A DNA stretch of 64,000 nt from Phytomonas francai. Taxonomy: Eukaryota; Euglenozoa; Kinetoplastea; Trypanosomatida; Trypanosomatidae. The translations under genes and the position numbers were made by a program. This document shows, piece by piece, positions 10,758 through 20,368 of the stretch. Position 1 is the stretch's first letter. Each line of letters starts with the position of its first letter. Location: assembly GCA_001766655.1 (NCBI GenBank), contig MJCC01000020.1, positions 130,331 through 194,330 of the forward strand, read 5' to 3'. Under the pieces are notes generated by a model that was not told the DNA's origin, ran no database searches, and saw only the letters and a program-made list of their open reading frames with translations.

Positions 10758-12317
10758 TTATTGCATCCGAGTGGCTTTCTCAACAAGTGCAGGGTGCATA
10801 TCAGGCGGGATTTGCGAACGAATGTACTCTAAATACCTAGCATCGTCCGCCGCCATCTCTTCAATTTCTCTTTGCGCGTTTAACCGCTCCATTTTCTTTT
10901 CCTCACGGATTTTCCGCGATCGTTCATCAGCCTGTTGTTTCTGAAAAGCCTTTAAAGCATCTGCAGAGGTTTTTAGTGCGGCTTTTTTGGCAGCCTCCTC
11001 TGCGCGGATTTGCTCTGCTCGACGCTGGTTATCTGCCAAATACGCTCTTTCCTCCTCCTCGCACACAAACCCATACGCGGAGGCCTCTGCCTTAGGATGT
11101 TTTGAGGACGATAAACGAGGCTGGTGTCTCTTATTGTTAAAATTCAGATGCCTATTTGCTTCTTCGACCTCCTCACGTTCTTTTTGGAGTTGCTGGCAGG
11201 CCTCTTTCCTCGCGCGAAGCCTAGCCCCCTCGCCGGATTCCATTTGGTCTAAAAAGCTCGTAAATTTCGTCTCAAAGACATCCTGTGTGCGGTACGTGGG
11301 GCTGCGCTGAGCTTTGACTTCTGCATATTTTGTTAAACCAATTTCCTTTAGCTTTTCAAACGCCTCGCGTTTTGCCCTTTCGCGCGCCAAAAGTTCTTTT
11401 CTTTTATTGGATATCAAATCTACTTCCTTCTCTTCACTTTCCGCTCTATTCGCGACGACTTGGCGAAGCCGTAGGGTCGGCGTCAGGTGCGGCTTCGCGA
11501 GCTTCTCGTTAAAAGCTTGTATTTCTGCAATCTTTGCCAGTCTTTGCGCCTCTTCCATTTCATTTTCCTCGCGCTCCTCCGCGGCTTCCTTTTGCACATC
11601 CTGATATTCCTTCTTCTTCTCCTCACGCTGTTTCCGACGCTCAGCAATTTGCTGGGAGACCCTATTCATATTAGCGAGCTTCTCCTCCATATTTCGCTCC
11701 CGTGCGACGAGTTTGAGCTGCGCGGCCTCGGCGGCGTCCCCCCAGAGTTTTCGCTGAAGCTCGACGACCTCCTCGCGGGCGGCGTCCCGCTCGTCGTCGT
11801 TGACGGCGTTTTTAAATGCAATCTGCTCCTCCCGTCCTTTTATCGCTTCATGGAGCATTCGCATGCTTTTCACGTTCCGGCCGCGGGCATCCTCGTGGCG
11901 GTTCTTTAGCTCCACCCGTGCGATGCTCGCCAGTCGCTGGGTCTCCAGCTGGGCAGCGTAGAGGTCATCCAGGGCCTTTTTCCGCTCGGCGGCCTCTCTG
12001 GATATGGTCTCCTGCTCCTTTAAAAAGTTCGCGCGGCGGGCCTCGAGGGTGTCCGGCCAGCCGGCTTGTTTGGCCGCGCTTGTGGCGCGCCGCGCGTCCT
12101 CGCGGGCCGCCCGCGCGCTCGCCGCCCGCTCCCTCACGACCTCCTCGTCGGCGAGGCGGCGGATCGCGGCGAGCTCGCGCTCGCTGAGGACGCCCACGGA
12201 GGAGAGATCGAGCCCGGCGGCCACGGCGTTAGCGAGGCCGACCCGCCGCTGGGGGTCCACCCGCGCCCGCGTCGAGCCCCCACCGAAGTGGACAAGCCCC
12301 GCCGTCTTCCCGGACAT
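10758..12317 (-). CDS. Coiled-coil flagellar protein, CFAP210/CCDC173-like (trichohyalin-plectin homology)
   Basis: A 519-residue, almost wholly alpha-helical protein rich in Glu, Arg, Lys and Ala. It has a short Gly-rich N-terminus (MSGKTAGLVHFGGGS) and then a continuous coiled coil from about 40 to the end, in the style of TPH-domain axonemal proteins such as CFAP45 and CFAP210. The segment MRMLHEAIKGREEQIAFK resembles the CFAP210 helix as I remember it, which favours that member; CFAP210 is a microtubule inner protein of ciliary doublets. Frames extending to 12335 rely on a TTG, so I use the ATG at 12317. No cysteine-rich or catalytic motif is visible. The exact subfamily is uncertain, but a structural axonemal role is likely. 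Confidence 0.7.
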   Translation of the reverse strand: MSGKTAGLVHFGGGSTRARVDPQRRVGLANAVAAGLDLSSVGVLSERELAAIRRLADEEVVRERAASARAAREDARRATSAAKQAGWPDTLEARRANFLKEQETISREAAERKKALDDLYAAQLETQRLASIARVELKNRHEDARGRNVKSMRMLHEAIKGREEQIAFKNAVNDDERDAAREEVVELQRKLWGDAAEAAQLKLVARERNMEEKLANMNRVSQQIAERRKQREEKKKEYQDVQKEAAEEREENEMEEAQRLAKIAEIQAFNEKLAKPHLTPTLRLRQVVANRAESEEKEVDLISNKRKELLARERAKREAFEKLKEIGLTKYAEVKAQRSPTYRTQDVFETKFTSFLDQMESGEGARLRARKEACQQLQKEREEVEEANRHLNFNNKRHQPRLSSSKHPKAEASAYGFVCEEEERAYLADNQRRAEQIRAEEAAKKAALKTSADALKAFQKQQADERSRKIREEKKMERLNAQREIEEMAADDARYLEYIRSQIPPDMHPALVEKATRMQ

Positions 12318-12964
12318 CCCGCTGGTTTCGCTCAACGAATGGTCGCCGTGTTAATCCTAGTAAGGCTATGAAAATACGAACAGAACTGGTGCTGCTACCA
12401 CGCACAGTGCCGTTTGTGTAACAGAATGTGAAGAAAGAGGGAGGGGAGGGAGGGGGGAAGCGGTGAGAGTATTGTGACAGGAGATGTGGAAATGAGGAAA
12501 AAAGAGGAGGGGGAGATAGCCTCGTTTTTGGAAGGATTGTTACATCTTTCCTTCTTCTTTTTTTTTGTGTTGTTAGTTGATTTTAATAGGCAATCACGCC
12601 AGAGTTGAGCGCGTTTGCAACAAGAAGACGGGCTAGGGGAGGTCGAAGGGTGTCTATAATCAACAGCCATGCGTGGTTTGTTAGCTTAGATGGTTTATCG
12701 GGCCATTCAAGCTCCTTACGAAATCCTTCTCAACAAACAAAATCCGAATTATTCACACAAGAAACCACATACACCTACACATATTCAGCTTTACCCTAAG
12801 GGTTGTAACGAAATACGGAGTACGCCGTTCATATCAATCAAGCGATAAGCAGGAAAGATCCATGCCCAAATTCACCACCATGTCTTTTCTCCCCTTTTGG
12901 CATCTTCCCTTCCTAAAGTTCGTCTAGCCATGCAAAATAACAGTCAGAAAAAAAATCCTTTTTC
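12318..12964. other. Intergenic between CFAP210-like gene and RPB10
   Basis: No supported gene. A purine-rich block on plus (12430-12530) is pyrimidine-rich on the coding strand and may direct trans-splicing of the CFAP210-like mRNA. Confidence 0.55.
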
Positions 12965-13207
12965 CTAAACAGCGTAATTGTCTGCAAAGGGATCGTTCAG
13001 CACATTCGTATCCGCGGGGTTAAACTTCAACAATAAGTCGGTCATGTCGACGTGCGTGAGCATCATTCGACGACAACAAAAGCGATGAAGGTGAAAAGCA
13101 TTCATGGCGGCCTCCTCGGAGACGCCCTCAGCAATCATATCCAAATAGAGTAAATACTTATCCGCAATGACATTCCCGCAGGTAAAACAACGCACTGGAA
13201 TAATCAT
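12965..13207 (-). CDS. RPB10: RNA polymerase subunit RPB10 (shared by Pol I, II and III)
   Basis: An 80-residue zinc-binding subunit of all three nuclear RNA polymerases. The family start MIIPVRCFTCG is preserved, with zinc ligands C7, C10, C44 and C45 (the CC pair followed by RRM). The ATG at 13207 fits this exactly; an upstream in-frame TTG would add five residues and is not needed. The C-terminus is about ten residues longer than the usual 65-71, ending in an acidic tail (NDPFADNYAV). Too short for paralogue assignment, but the family call is firm. Confidence 0.95.
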   Translation of the reverse strand: MIIPVRCFTCGNVIADKYLLYLDMIAEGVSEEAAMNAFHLHRFCCRRMMLTHVDMTDLLLKFNPADTNVLNDPFADNYAV

Positions 13208-13656
13208 AGCTTCTAAAATCAAGACACCTTTTTTTCTTTTTGTATCGTTGGGAGAGGAGGAGGAAAGAAAATTGTATGATGGGAAACATGGGTTTCATAT
13301 AGTACAAATTAACAGAATATAGAACATCAGCTAGAAGGATTCTTTACGACCTTTTTTCCGTCCGTGTGCGTGTATGTTCGCACTGAAAAAGTTCAATACA
13401 TGCACTTCATGTGCAAATGCAAGTCTAAAACTTATTTTATTCATAAACTTTAAACATTTCAGCGGGTATCTTGTATACAATCTGTATAGTATCTCCAATA
13501 TTTTGTATCGGTGCAGCAAGTAGATACATATACAAAAAGGGAAGAGACTTTCGCGAGAATCCACACACACAATGTCAACGTCTTCAGTGTACCGAAGAAC
13601 TAAATCCCCATATCCCTTACCTCCTCCTTTTCAATTTGTAGTCATTCAATAGGAAT
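13208..13656. other. Intergenic between RPB10 and the ABHD11-like gene
   Basis: AT-rich with a short AC run at 13562-13571. No supported gene; one 79-codon minus ORF (13331-13570) lacks any protein-family signal. Confidence 0.5.
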
Positions 13657-14898
13657 TTACTCTCTACTTTGTAGGTGCTCCGCGATAAAAGGTGCCGTTG
13701 TTTCCACAAAGGCCTCCATCTTTTCGTAGTGAACGAAATGCCCGGCGCCCCCCACTTCCACCTCCTGCGCATTGGGGAAAAACTTTCTCAGCCACTTTCG
13801 CTGCACAGGATCGTTAAAAGGGGAGTTTCCACCGAAAACGAATAAAATCGGCAGCGTGCAAGGCCGTGGGGCGATATCATTCCGACTTTTACCTTCCACT
13901 ACGTCGTTATTATCAAACCATCGCACAATATCCGGTGCGAACTCGCCGTAGGAGTTTGAAAGAACGGGAAGATTACACCGCCAGCTCGCCGCACCGCCCT
14001 TTTCATTTGAATTCAACACAATATTCGTCGTGATAAAATCTCGCATGCCTTTGTCCATAATCCCCACACGGATCAACTCCTTCTGGGCATCGCTGTAGTT
14101 CTGAATAGCGCTTAAATTTACCCTCATCATACAGTCCAGTGTTCGAAAGACGCCATCATTCGATTCGATATTTTTGTCAAGAGGGACGGTAGGGGTGACA
14201 TCCACAATAACGCACGCTGAGATACGCCCGTGCAAAGGCAGAGATGATGATGAAGAGGAAGCTCGAGAAAAAAAAGAAAAGACGCTTTTTTCTTCTTCTA
14301 CAGCGTTGGGGTCATAGAAAAGAACATCGCGGAGGGATTCATTTTGAGCGAACCCAAAAGCCTCGTTTACCGCCTCCATCGCCGCCGCGCACTCTTGCCG
14401 CTGCGCAGAGCCCCACTTTCCAAACGATACCGCTGAATCCTCTCTTCCTCCTTTTTTTTTAAGGGCGAAATCGTCAAAAATGGCTTTTTCATTATATCGC
14501 CGGAGAAGAACCCCCATCGCCGCCAATCCTCCCATGCTATGCGCAATCAGTACGCTATGCTGCGCGACTTTGTCGTTTCCTGAATTCATACTTCGCTGTG
14601 CGTTTAAAATAACCCCCTCCAAATCGCTCGCGAGGGCTGCATTGTCGTGGATTGGAAAATGAGGGCTTCTGCCGTGATTTCGCATATCCAAAGCAAGCGC
14701 TGAATTGACTTTTTCTAATAGCAAGGGATGTTGAACTAAACGCCGGGCTGCCGTTATCCAGTTTTTAGAATTTCCGAGCAAACCATGCGTGATGTAAAGG
14801 TTGCTCTTAACTGCAGAAGAATTCAAAGGCTTTGGGAAAATGGTTTCACATGCTAATTGAGCCGGCCCTAACGCCGTACGTAAGGAAAGATTTGCCAT
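13657..14898 (-). CDS. Alpha/beta hydrolase, ABHD11-like
   Basis: A 413-residue alpha/beta-hydrolase. The oxyanion segment ITHGLLGNSKNW lies at 36-47, the LDMRNHGRSP strand at 70-79, and the nucleophile elbow AHSMGG has Ser121. VIVDVTP precedes the cap. The C-terminal GGAGHFVHYEK carries the catalytic His near residue 387, and an Asp in the FNDPVQRKW region may complete the triad. This order matches the mitochondrial ABHD11 family (esterase/lipase-like). The protein is longer than human ABHD11 (about 315) because of polar inserts near 140-215 (a Lys/Gly and Ser run). Substrate cannot be inferred. The N-terminus is not a clear mitochondrial presequence. Confidence 0.85.
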   Translation of the reverse strand: MANLSLRTALGPAQLACETIFPKPLNSSAVKSNLYITHGLLGNSKNWITAARRLVQHPLLLEKVNSALALDMRNHGRSPHFPIHDNAALASDLEGVILNAQRSMNSGNDKVAQHSVLIAHSMGGLAAMGVLLRRYNEKAIFDDFALKKKGGREDSAVSFGKWGSAQRQECAAAMEAVNEAFGFAQNESLRDVLFYDPNAVEEEKSVFSFFSRASSSSSSLPLHGRISACVIVDVTPTVPLDKNIESNDGVFRTLDCMMRVNLSAIQNYSDAQKELIRVGIMDKGMRDFITTNIVLNSNEKGGAASWRCNLPVLSNSYGEFAPDIVRWFDNNDVVEGKSRNDIAPRPCTLPILFVFGGNSPFNDPVQRKWLRKFFPNAQEVEVGGAGHFVHYEKMEAFVETTAPFIAEHLQSRE

Positions 14899-15330
14899 TT
14901 AGAGGTGAAACAGTTGCAAGGAAAAGATCTCTTTTCCAGCTTCCTATCATGTTTACCAACAATTTTATTCCATAGTTTTGGTTAGGGAATATGAAAGAGT
15001 GGGGATATAGATTTCAATATTGATGGGGGGTGTTCATAGCATTAATTCGGATCAATTGATAGAAATCCATGCTTTCCCATAGTATGAACAGAATTATTCT
15101 TTTTTTTTTAGTTGCAAATCGTTGTACAAAAAGGTACTATTGTGCAAAAAGTAGGCTTAAGGCAGCAGTTTCACTCATATTAATAAGTTTACCAATGTAT
15201 ATTATAGGGTATGTATGAGTGTCTAATGTACATAAAGGTAACTTTTCATATCGTTTCTGATATTCAAAGGGAAAAATTCTGGAAATCCGTTCCTCTCCCT
15301 CCATCACCCCCCTCTCGCCTTTCGCAAGCC
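14899..15330. other. Intergenic, AT-rich
   Basis: No supported gene; holds a T run near 15101-15110. Confidence 0.5.
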
Positions 15331-15882
15331 CTATTCTTTGTCGAAGATAATTGAAACGAAGTCGATATAGTTGATTTCCCCGGTACCTTTGGGATCCACA
15401 ACGGCAATCAGCTTATCGGCGTCCTCAGCGCTCAGTTTTTCTGACCCGTAGGTCATCAAAGCCTGCTTGAGGACATTCGTTGAGACCATCCCAGCCGGGA
15501 GGTCGTCGGTCTCGAACTGCCTAAACGCATTCCGAAGCTGCTCGGGTGTATAATCCACCTGTACCCTTTTTGACATAATCGCTACGAATTGATTAAAATC
15601 GACCGTACTATTCAACACACCCATTCGATTGCCGGCCTCTTCGCTTTTGGAGAAGGCTTCCTTCGCTTCTTTCCCCCCACTCTCCCCGCTAGGATGTAAA
15701 AAGGCGCTATCGAGGGCATTGCTGAGCATGGAGAGCTGCTCCTCCTCGGTTGGGCGAAGATTTAACCGATCCATTAGGTGAAGTAACTCCTGCTTCGTGA
15801 TTTGCCCGGTATGCGTCGTATCCACCATGTTGAAGATCTCACGAAACTCCTCAATCGTCTTCTCAGACAGGTTGGCAGTCAT
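15331..15882 (-). CDS. EF-hand protein, calmodulin/centrin-like
   Basis: A 183-residue protein with a calmodulin-type four-EF-hand layout. EF1 is at 21-32 (DTTHTGQITKQE) with Asp at position 1, Gly at 6 and Glu at 12, so it may bind calcium weakly. EF2 is broken by an insert of about 25 residues rich in Glu, Lys, Gly and Ser. EF3 (ETDDLPAG) and EF4 (DPKGTGEINYID) are degenerate at ligand positions. This resembles calmodulin-like or myosin-light-chain-like proteins more than a full calcium sensor. The ATG at 15882 is the only good start. The target is unknown. Confidence 0.85.
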   Translation of the reverse strand: MTANLSEKTIEEFREIFNMVDTTHTGQITKQELLHLMDRLNLRPTEEEQLSMLSNALDSAFLHPSGESGGKEAKEAFSKSEEAGNRMGVLNSTVDFNQFVAIMSKRVQVDYTPEQLRNAFRQFETDDLPAGMVSTNVLKQALMTYGSEKLSAEDADKLIAVVDPKGTGEINYIDFVSIIFDKE

Positions 15883-16215
15883 CTTCCTTAAGGTTGAACA
15901 AAATAAATATGCTTGCTTTTCTTTTTTTAATACCCTCCCCTCTCCCTCAATTTTTAAAATTGATTCCTGCTTGAACGTGCAGTGATGTAGGAAAAAGGAA
16001 GGTGTAATCGAGTGAGCTTATTGAAGACTTTCAAAAACAAACTAATGCATAAAAGCAAAGGGAAAAGTGAAATTTGTAAGGAAATCATAACGCAACGTAC
16101 TCTACCCCCGAAAACGTGTTGGAATAAACTCAAAAAAAAAAAAAGAGACCACGCTTCTTATTTTATGAATGGCAACTTTTTAGAAAAAGTATATTCGTTT
16201 GGTTTAGACGGGCCA
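15883..16215. other. Intergenic, AT-rich
   Basis: No supported gene; contains an A run at 16131-16144. Confidence 0.5.
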
Positions 16216-18251
16216 TCATAAAGGACGATTGCGTGGCGCGCGCTGCAAGGTTTCCGCCATCACCTGCCAGCGCGCAAGCCACCCCATATATTCCTCCTGC
16301 TCGAGGAAAAACTGCATTTGGCAGACGTACTCCGCCAGTTCGTGGTTGATTTTGAGGTTCACCATCACGTAGGTGAGAAGGGCGTCCTGGAGCTCCTTGG
16401 AGAGCTCTGTAAAATAGGGGCCGCCGTAGCCGAGCGTGCGGGCCACCTCCCCGGTGTAATTCCAGCACCCCATCAGCAGCCTTTCCCCGGGCGACGCCAA
16501 GGAGGAAAGCAGCGAGGGCGAGGGGTCCGACGCCTTCCCTGTTCGCTCCCGCCGCGCCTCGAGCGCGTTGAATTGGCGGACGAGGTCGACGAAGAGCGGA
16601 TCCCCGCGGCCGAAGGCGGCGAACTCCTCGAGCGCGCGCGCAAGCCGGGCGGAGAGAAATTGCACGCCGCGCACGCGGAGTTCGCTGTTGACGACGGCGA
16701 GGCGGATCCACAGGCCGCCGCGGGCCTCCCACGCCCGCGAAAATCCGGCGGGGTCGCTGCCTGCGGGCCTCACGCGCGTCTTTCGCGCAAGCACATCGAA
16801 GAGCGCCCACTCGCAGACGCCGACCGCGGGGTCGAAGGCGGAGAGATCCTGCACGCGGAAGGGCGCAACGAGCGTCAGGTGCGTGTGTGGGCGGCCAACG
16901 CCGGCGTCGGCGTCGCCGGGGTGGGGCCTCCCCCCCCTCCACGCGGGGCTCGCGCGCCGCCGGAGCTCCTCAAGCCGCTCCTCGTGGAGGCTGCGGTACC
17001 GCGGCTCTCCCCTCGCGGCATCGCTGGCGGCGTCGAGGGCTGTGGACATGGTGAAAAAGCTCGTCCCGGGGTGGTGGTGGAGGGCCCACCCCGCAGGCGG
17101 CAGCGGCGGAATCGCCGCGCCGCCGTCGACGCTGTCCCGCGCTACCTCCGCGCGAATCTCCGCCGCGGCGACGCTTTTGAGGGCAGCCGCAGCGTCGAAA
17201 AACGGGCGCTGACGACGCAGCGCCTTTTGAGTCCCGTCGCTGATGCTGAGGGCGTGCGTGCTAGGAGGGCCATGCGTGTTATGAGGGCCCTGTGTGTTAT
17301 GAGGGCCCTGTGTGCTAGGAGGGCCATACGTGCTAGGAGGGCCGTGCGTGCTAGGAGGGCCCTGTGTGCTAGGAGGGCCCTGTGTGCTAGGAGGGCCCTG
17401 NNNNNNNNNNNNNNNNNNNNNNNNNNNNNNNNNNNNNNNNNNNNNNNNNNNNNNNNNNNNNNNNNNNNNNNNNNNNNNNNNNNNNNNNNNNNNNNNNNNN
17501 NNNNNNNNNNNNNNNNNNNNNNNNNNNNNNNNNNNNNNNNNNNNNNNNNNNNNNNNNNNNNNNNNNNNNNNNNNNNNNNNNNNNNNNNNNNNNNNNNNNN
17601 NNNNNNNNNNNNNNNNNNNNNNNNNNNNNNNNNNNNNNNNNNNNNNNNNNNNNNNNNNNNNNNNNNNNNNNNNNNNNNNNNNNNNNNNNNNNNNNNNNNN
17701 NNNNNNNNNNNNNNNNNNNNNNNNNNNNNNNNNNNNNNNNNNNNNNNNNNNNNNNNNNNNNNNNNNNNNNNNNNNNNNNNNNNNNNNNNNNNNNNNNNNN
17801 NNNNNNNNNNNNNNNNNNNNNNNNNNNNNNNNNNNNNNNNNNNNNNNNNNNNNNNNNNNNNNNNNNNNNNNNNNNNNNNNNNNNNNNNNNNNNNNNNNNN
17901 NNNNNNNNNNGTGCTAGGAGGGCCCTGTGTGCTAGGAGGGCCCTGTGTGCTAGGAGGGCCCTGCGACTCTCCGTCCGGTCGAATAGCACGTGCCGCGCTC
18001 ACGTGCGATGCATGGACGCCATTACCGACGAAATCATCGCTATCCGAGATGGGATGGGGTGGGTCGGTGATGCGCTCATTACCCAGCACGACCTCCTCGC
18101 CCTGGTTCTTATATTCAGACCCAAGACCTCGGAATTGCGTCTGAATACGAGGTAGAAAGGAATAAGAGAAATCACCCCCAAAGTAAAGGCCGTGCAAGGG
18201 ACAGGCTCGCTGCGCTTTATGCAAGGCGGGCGATATTCGCCGCCAAAGCAT
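16216..18251 (-). CDS. Mitochondrial p32/MAM33 (C1QBP) family protein with GPPSTQ repeat, interrupted by assembly gap
   Basis: I join two minus-strand blocks into one gene. The 5' block starts at ATG 18251 with a presequence-like MLWRRISPALHKAQRA, runs through about 90 residues, then enters GPPSTQ hexapeptide repeats. After the N run (17401-17910) the repeats resume in the 3' block, followed by HALSISDGTQKALRRQ, an Ala-rich helix, GWALHHHPGTSFFT, and the p32 core. The C-terminal YFTELSKELQDALL and EYMGWLARW segments are diagnostic of p32/MAM33, an acidic trimeric matrix protein linked in trypanosomatids to mitochondrial RNA metabolism and ribosomes. An alternative start at 17049 would cut off conserved core sequence. 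With the N run as written (510 bases) the two blocks are out of frame; a gap of 18n+1 bases restores the frame. The family call is firm, the single-gene model is inference. Confidence 0.8.
17255..17963 (-). repeat. 18-bp tandem repeat encoding GPPSTQ-type hexapeptides, with 510-base N run inside
   Basis: Unit gtgctaggagggccctgt, 18 bp, perfect or nearly so on both flanks of the gap. About three copies lie on the right (17911-17963) and about eight on the left (17255-17400). On the coding strand it reads GPPSTQ; copies at the left (C-terminal) edge have diverged to GPPSTH, GPPSTY and GPHNTQ. The period is a multiple of three, so copy-number change would not break the frame. The N run at 17401-17910 is presumably an unresolved stretch of the same array. 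Confidence 0.95.
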
Positions 18252-18933
18252 CGCCAATAACAGTACGCAGTTCACGTAAAGAAAATCGAAGCTAAGGCTT
18301 CCTCCCCCCCTCCAAAGAAAAAAAGTGATTAGAAATGCTTAAGAAAAAGGGTCCAAAGAGGTCATTCAACCTCTGTTTGTGAAAGATATTCGTTTGCTCT
18401 TTTATAGATATATATTATTAAATAGGAAAATAAGATTCATGCAGCGGCAAAAAAAGGGAAAAAAAGACGCAACGCAGTCTATATTTAGAATAGTAAAAGA
18501 TGGATAGAATGAGAAAAAACGTTAGGAAATTTGCACATTTACACCTGCACAAGGTTCTTTGCGTGGTACTAAAATTCGCTCTTTTTTTTTTTCAATAGGT
18601 GGTAGTGGCTCAACATACATCAAAAGGCCTTTCAGCCTCGCACACTCCATTCGAATGATGCTAATGAAAGAAAACATTGAATAGGAATACAAGAAGTAAA
18701 ACAAAAAAAAGCAAGCCCAAAATTCAATAGAGCTTCAGCTTTCTCTCGTTCATTCATTCCTCTCTTCCGTACTATTACACCAGATCTGCTTCTCCCAGCA
18801 GTGTGGTTCCCTCCCTCTCCACTTTTTTCACTTGCTTCTTCATATCCGATGAATAATAGCCAAAAAAAAAGAGAGGAAGGCAAAGGAGGATGAGGAATTG
18901 GGGGTGAGTGCGAAGGAGTAGGACAGAAGCAAC
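18252..18933. other. Intergenic with trans-splicing-like tract upstream of the p32 gene
   Basis: On the coding strand a T/C tract near 18321-18335 is followed by AG dinucleotides near 18318 and 18293, and the first ATG after them is 18251. This supports that start. The rest is AT-rich without a supported gene. Confidence 0.6.
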
Positions 18934-19290
18934 TCAGTTTAATTTCAAAAAGTATACCGTAACTGTGCATATCAGCGAGTCATTCTCAAAGGGCACGTGC
19001 ACAATTCCATCCTTCGTATTATCCCACAAACTCGCAAACCCGCTCGCCATCGCCGCGCCGGTACGCTGCATTATCGTGCAGTTCACGACATACTTAAAGG
19101 GTTTCTTAAGCTCCGCTAATTCCTTTAAAATACTCCCGATAATATCCTCAACCCAGATATCAACCTTCACCGTACTCCACTCCTCGTTGGCGAGCTTATT
19201 GCGCAGCAGCGTGAAGACATCCTCCTGGATGCCCTCATTGCTAATCGTCATATTCTCATCACCAAGATCGTCCATTTCGTATTCCGCCAT
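18934..19290 (-). CDS. Dynein light chain, Tctex type
   Basis: A 118-residue Tctex-1/DYNLT family protein, a dimeric light chain that binds dynein intermediate chains in cytoplasmic or flagellar dynein. The N-terminal 20 residues are acidic (MAEYEMDDLGDEN). The fold signature follows: helix with VDIWVEDIIGSILKEL, strand KYVVNCTIMQRTG, SGFASLWDNTKDG, and the final strand CTVTVYFLKLN. Length fits the family (110-120). Whether it serves axonemal or cytoplasmic dynein cannot be read from sequence. Confidence 0.93.
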   Translation of the reverse strand: MAEYEMDDLGDENMTISNEGIQEDVFTLLRNKLANEEWSTVKVDIWVEDIIGSILKELAELKKPFKYVVNCTIMQRTGAAMASGFASLWDNTKDGIVHVPFENDSLICTVTVYFLKLN

Positions 19291-20368
19291 TATGGAATGA
19301 AGAATAAAAAAGGAATAGTCAATTAAGCTTCACAGGGGGTCGAGAATGTACTTTCACGGATTTTCGTTTCTGTCTTTCAGTATATATATATAATATTATA
19401 AATTATCTCAAGTGTGTAGCGTTGTATACACGATAGCAGGGATATGAAAAGAGGTAGGAAGGGGGGAGGAAGAGGGTTTTATGGCCTTAAGAATGTTCGC
19501 TATTTTCCTTGAGAGCTAAATAATTCGACTTTAAAGGAATCGGAGTCAGGCTTATAAACCGAGTAGTGTAGGGAAACAAGATTTTTTAAGAAAGGAATTA
19601 GAAAATGAAAACCATGTATGAATAGAATGTTACAAGCTAACTTTTAGAAACGAATCTAACTCTTTGCCATATATAATGCACCTCCTTTCGCATTATAATT
19701 TTCACAGATATGTTTATTTCGATCACTGTACACACAAGTACATAGACTAAACAAATGTTAAAGAACATGTGCATAAATACATAAAGACATGCAATTACCT
19801 TTGATATTGGCGAATCAGATGTAAAAATAACGAAACATTCTTTTCATGTATCAGTTTTAAATCTAATTCAAAATCAACTCCTACTGATCGCTAAAAAAAA
19901 AAGTAATGACGGTGTGTATACTGAATAGTTCAACTTTAAAAAATTAGATGTACATGTAAAGTTCAAACTAAGGCAACCCGTAGCACTCTTAAACTATCAT
20001 TTCGACTAATTTACCTTTCCTATACTGATGCCTTAAATTAAGATATAACAGAATTTAAAAAATTTCAAAACCTAATTTCGACAAAAGAAAAGTAGACTAC
20101 GAATACGTAACATGCCAATAGAAAAACAAAAGCAAAGATGCAGCCTTTTTAGATTAAGCCTAAAAGGGCTAAGCCAAGAGAAACGATATACTGATAATTA
20201 TGCTAGCCTTTTTTATTTTCCATTTTTTCGTTTTTAATCACTTCAAGAGAGAGGAAAAACTAAGATCAACTTTCATTATTGCCAAACAGGCTCCTCTTCT
20301 GACGCTATTTAACAGGAACTCTTTCCCCGCTCTCCCGCGCAGATCAGCTTCCCTTATACCCACCGATT
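19291..20368. other. Intergenic, AT-rich
   Basis: No supported gene in about 1.1 kb. Purine-rich on plus near 19440-19475, which is a pyrimidine tract for the Tctex gene. Confidence 0.55.

Noticed and set aside
17255..17963. CRISPR-like array
   Set aside because: The 18-bp units are contiguous with no spacers, lie within a coding frame, and the genome is eukaryotic.
16318..18144. 608-codon plus-strand open frame across the gap
   Set aside because: The gap is translated as unknown residues and the remaining text is the antisense shadow of the p32 gene and its repeat.
17142..18275. Separate minus ORF with a C-terminal presequence-like RALLAH segment
   Set aside because: Its continuation past the gap is an artefact of the N-run length; the GPPSTQ register on both sides supports the p32 frame instead, and its start is a GTG.
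18272..18275. GTG as start of the p32 gene
   Set aside because: Nuclear kinetoplastid genes start at ATG; the ATG at 18251 is the first after the predicted acceptor and begins a good presequence.
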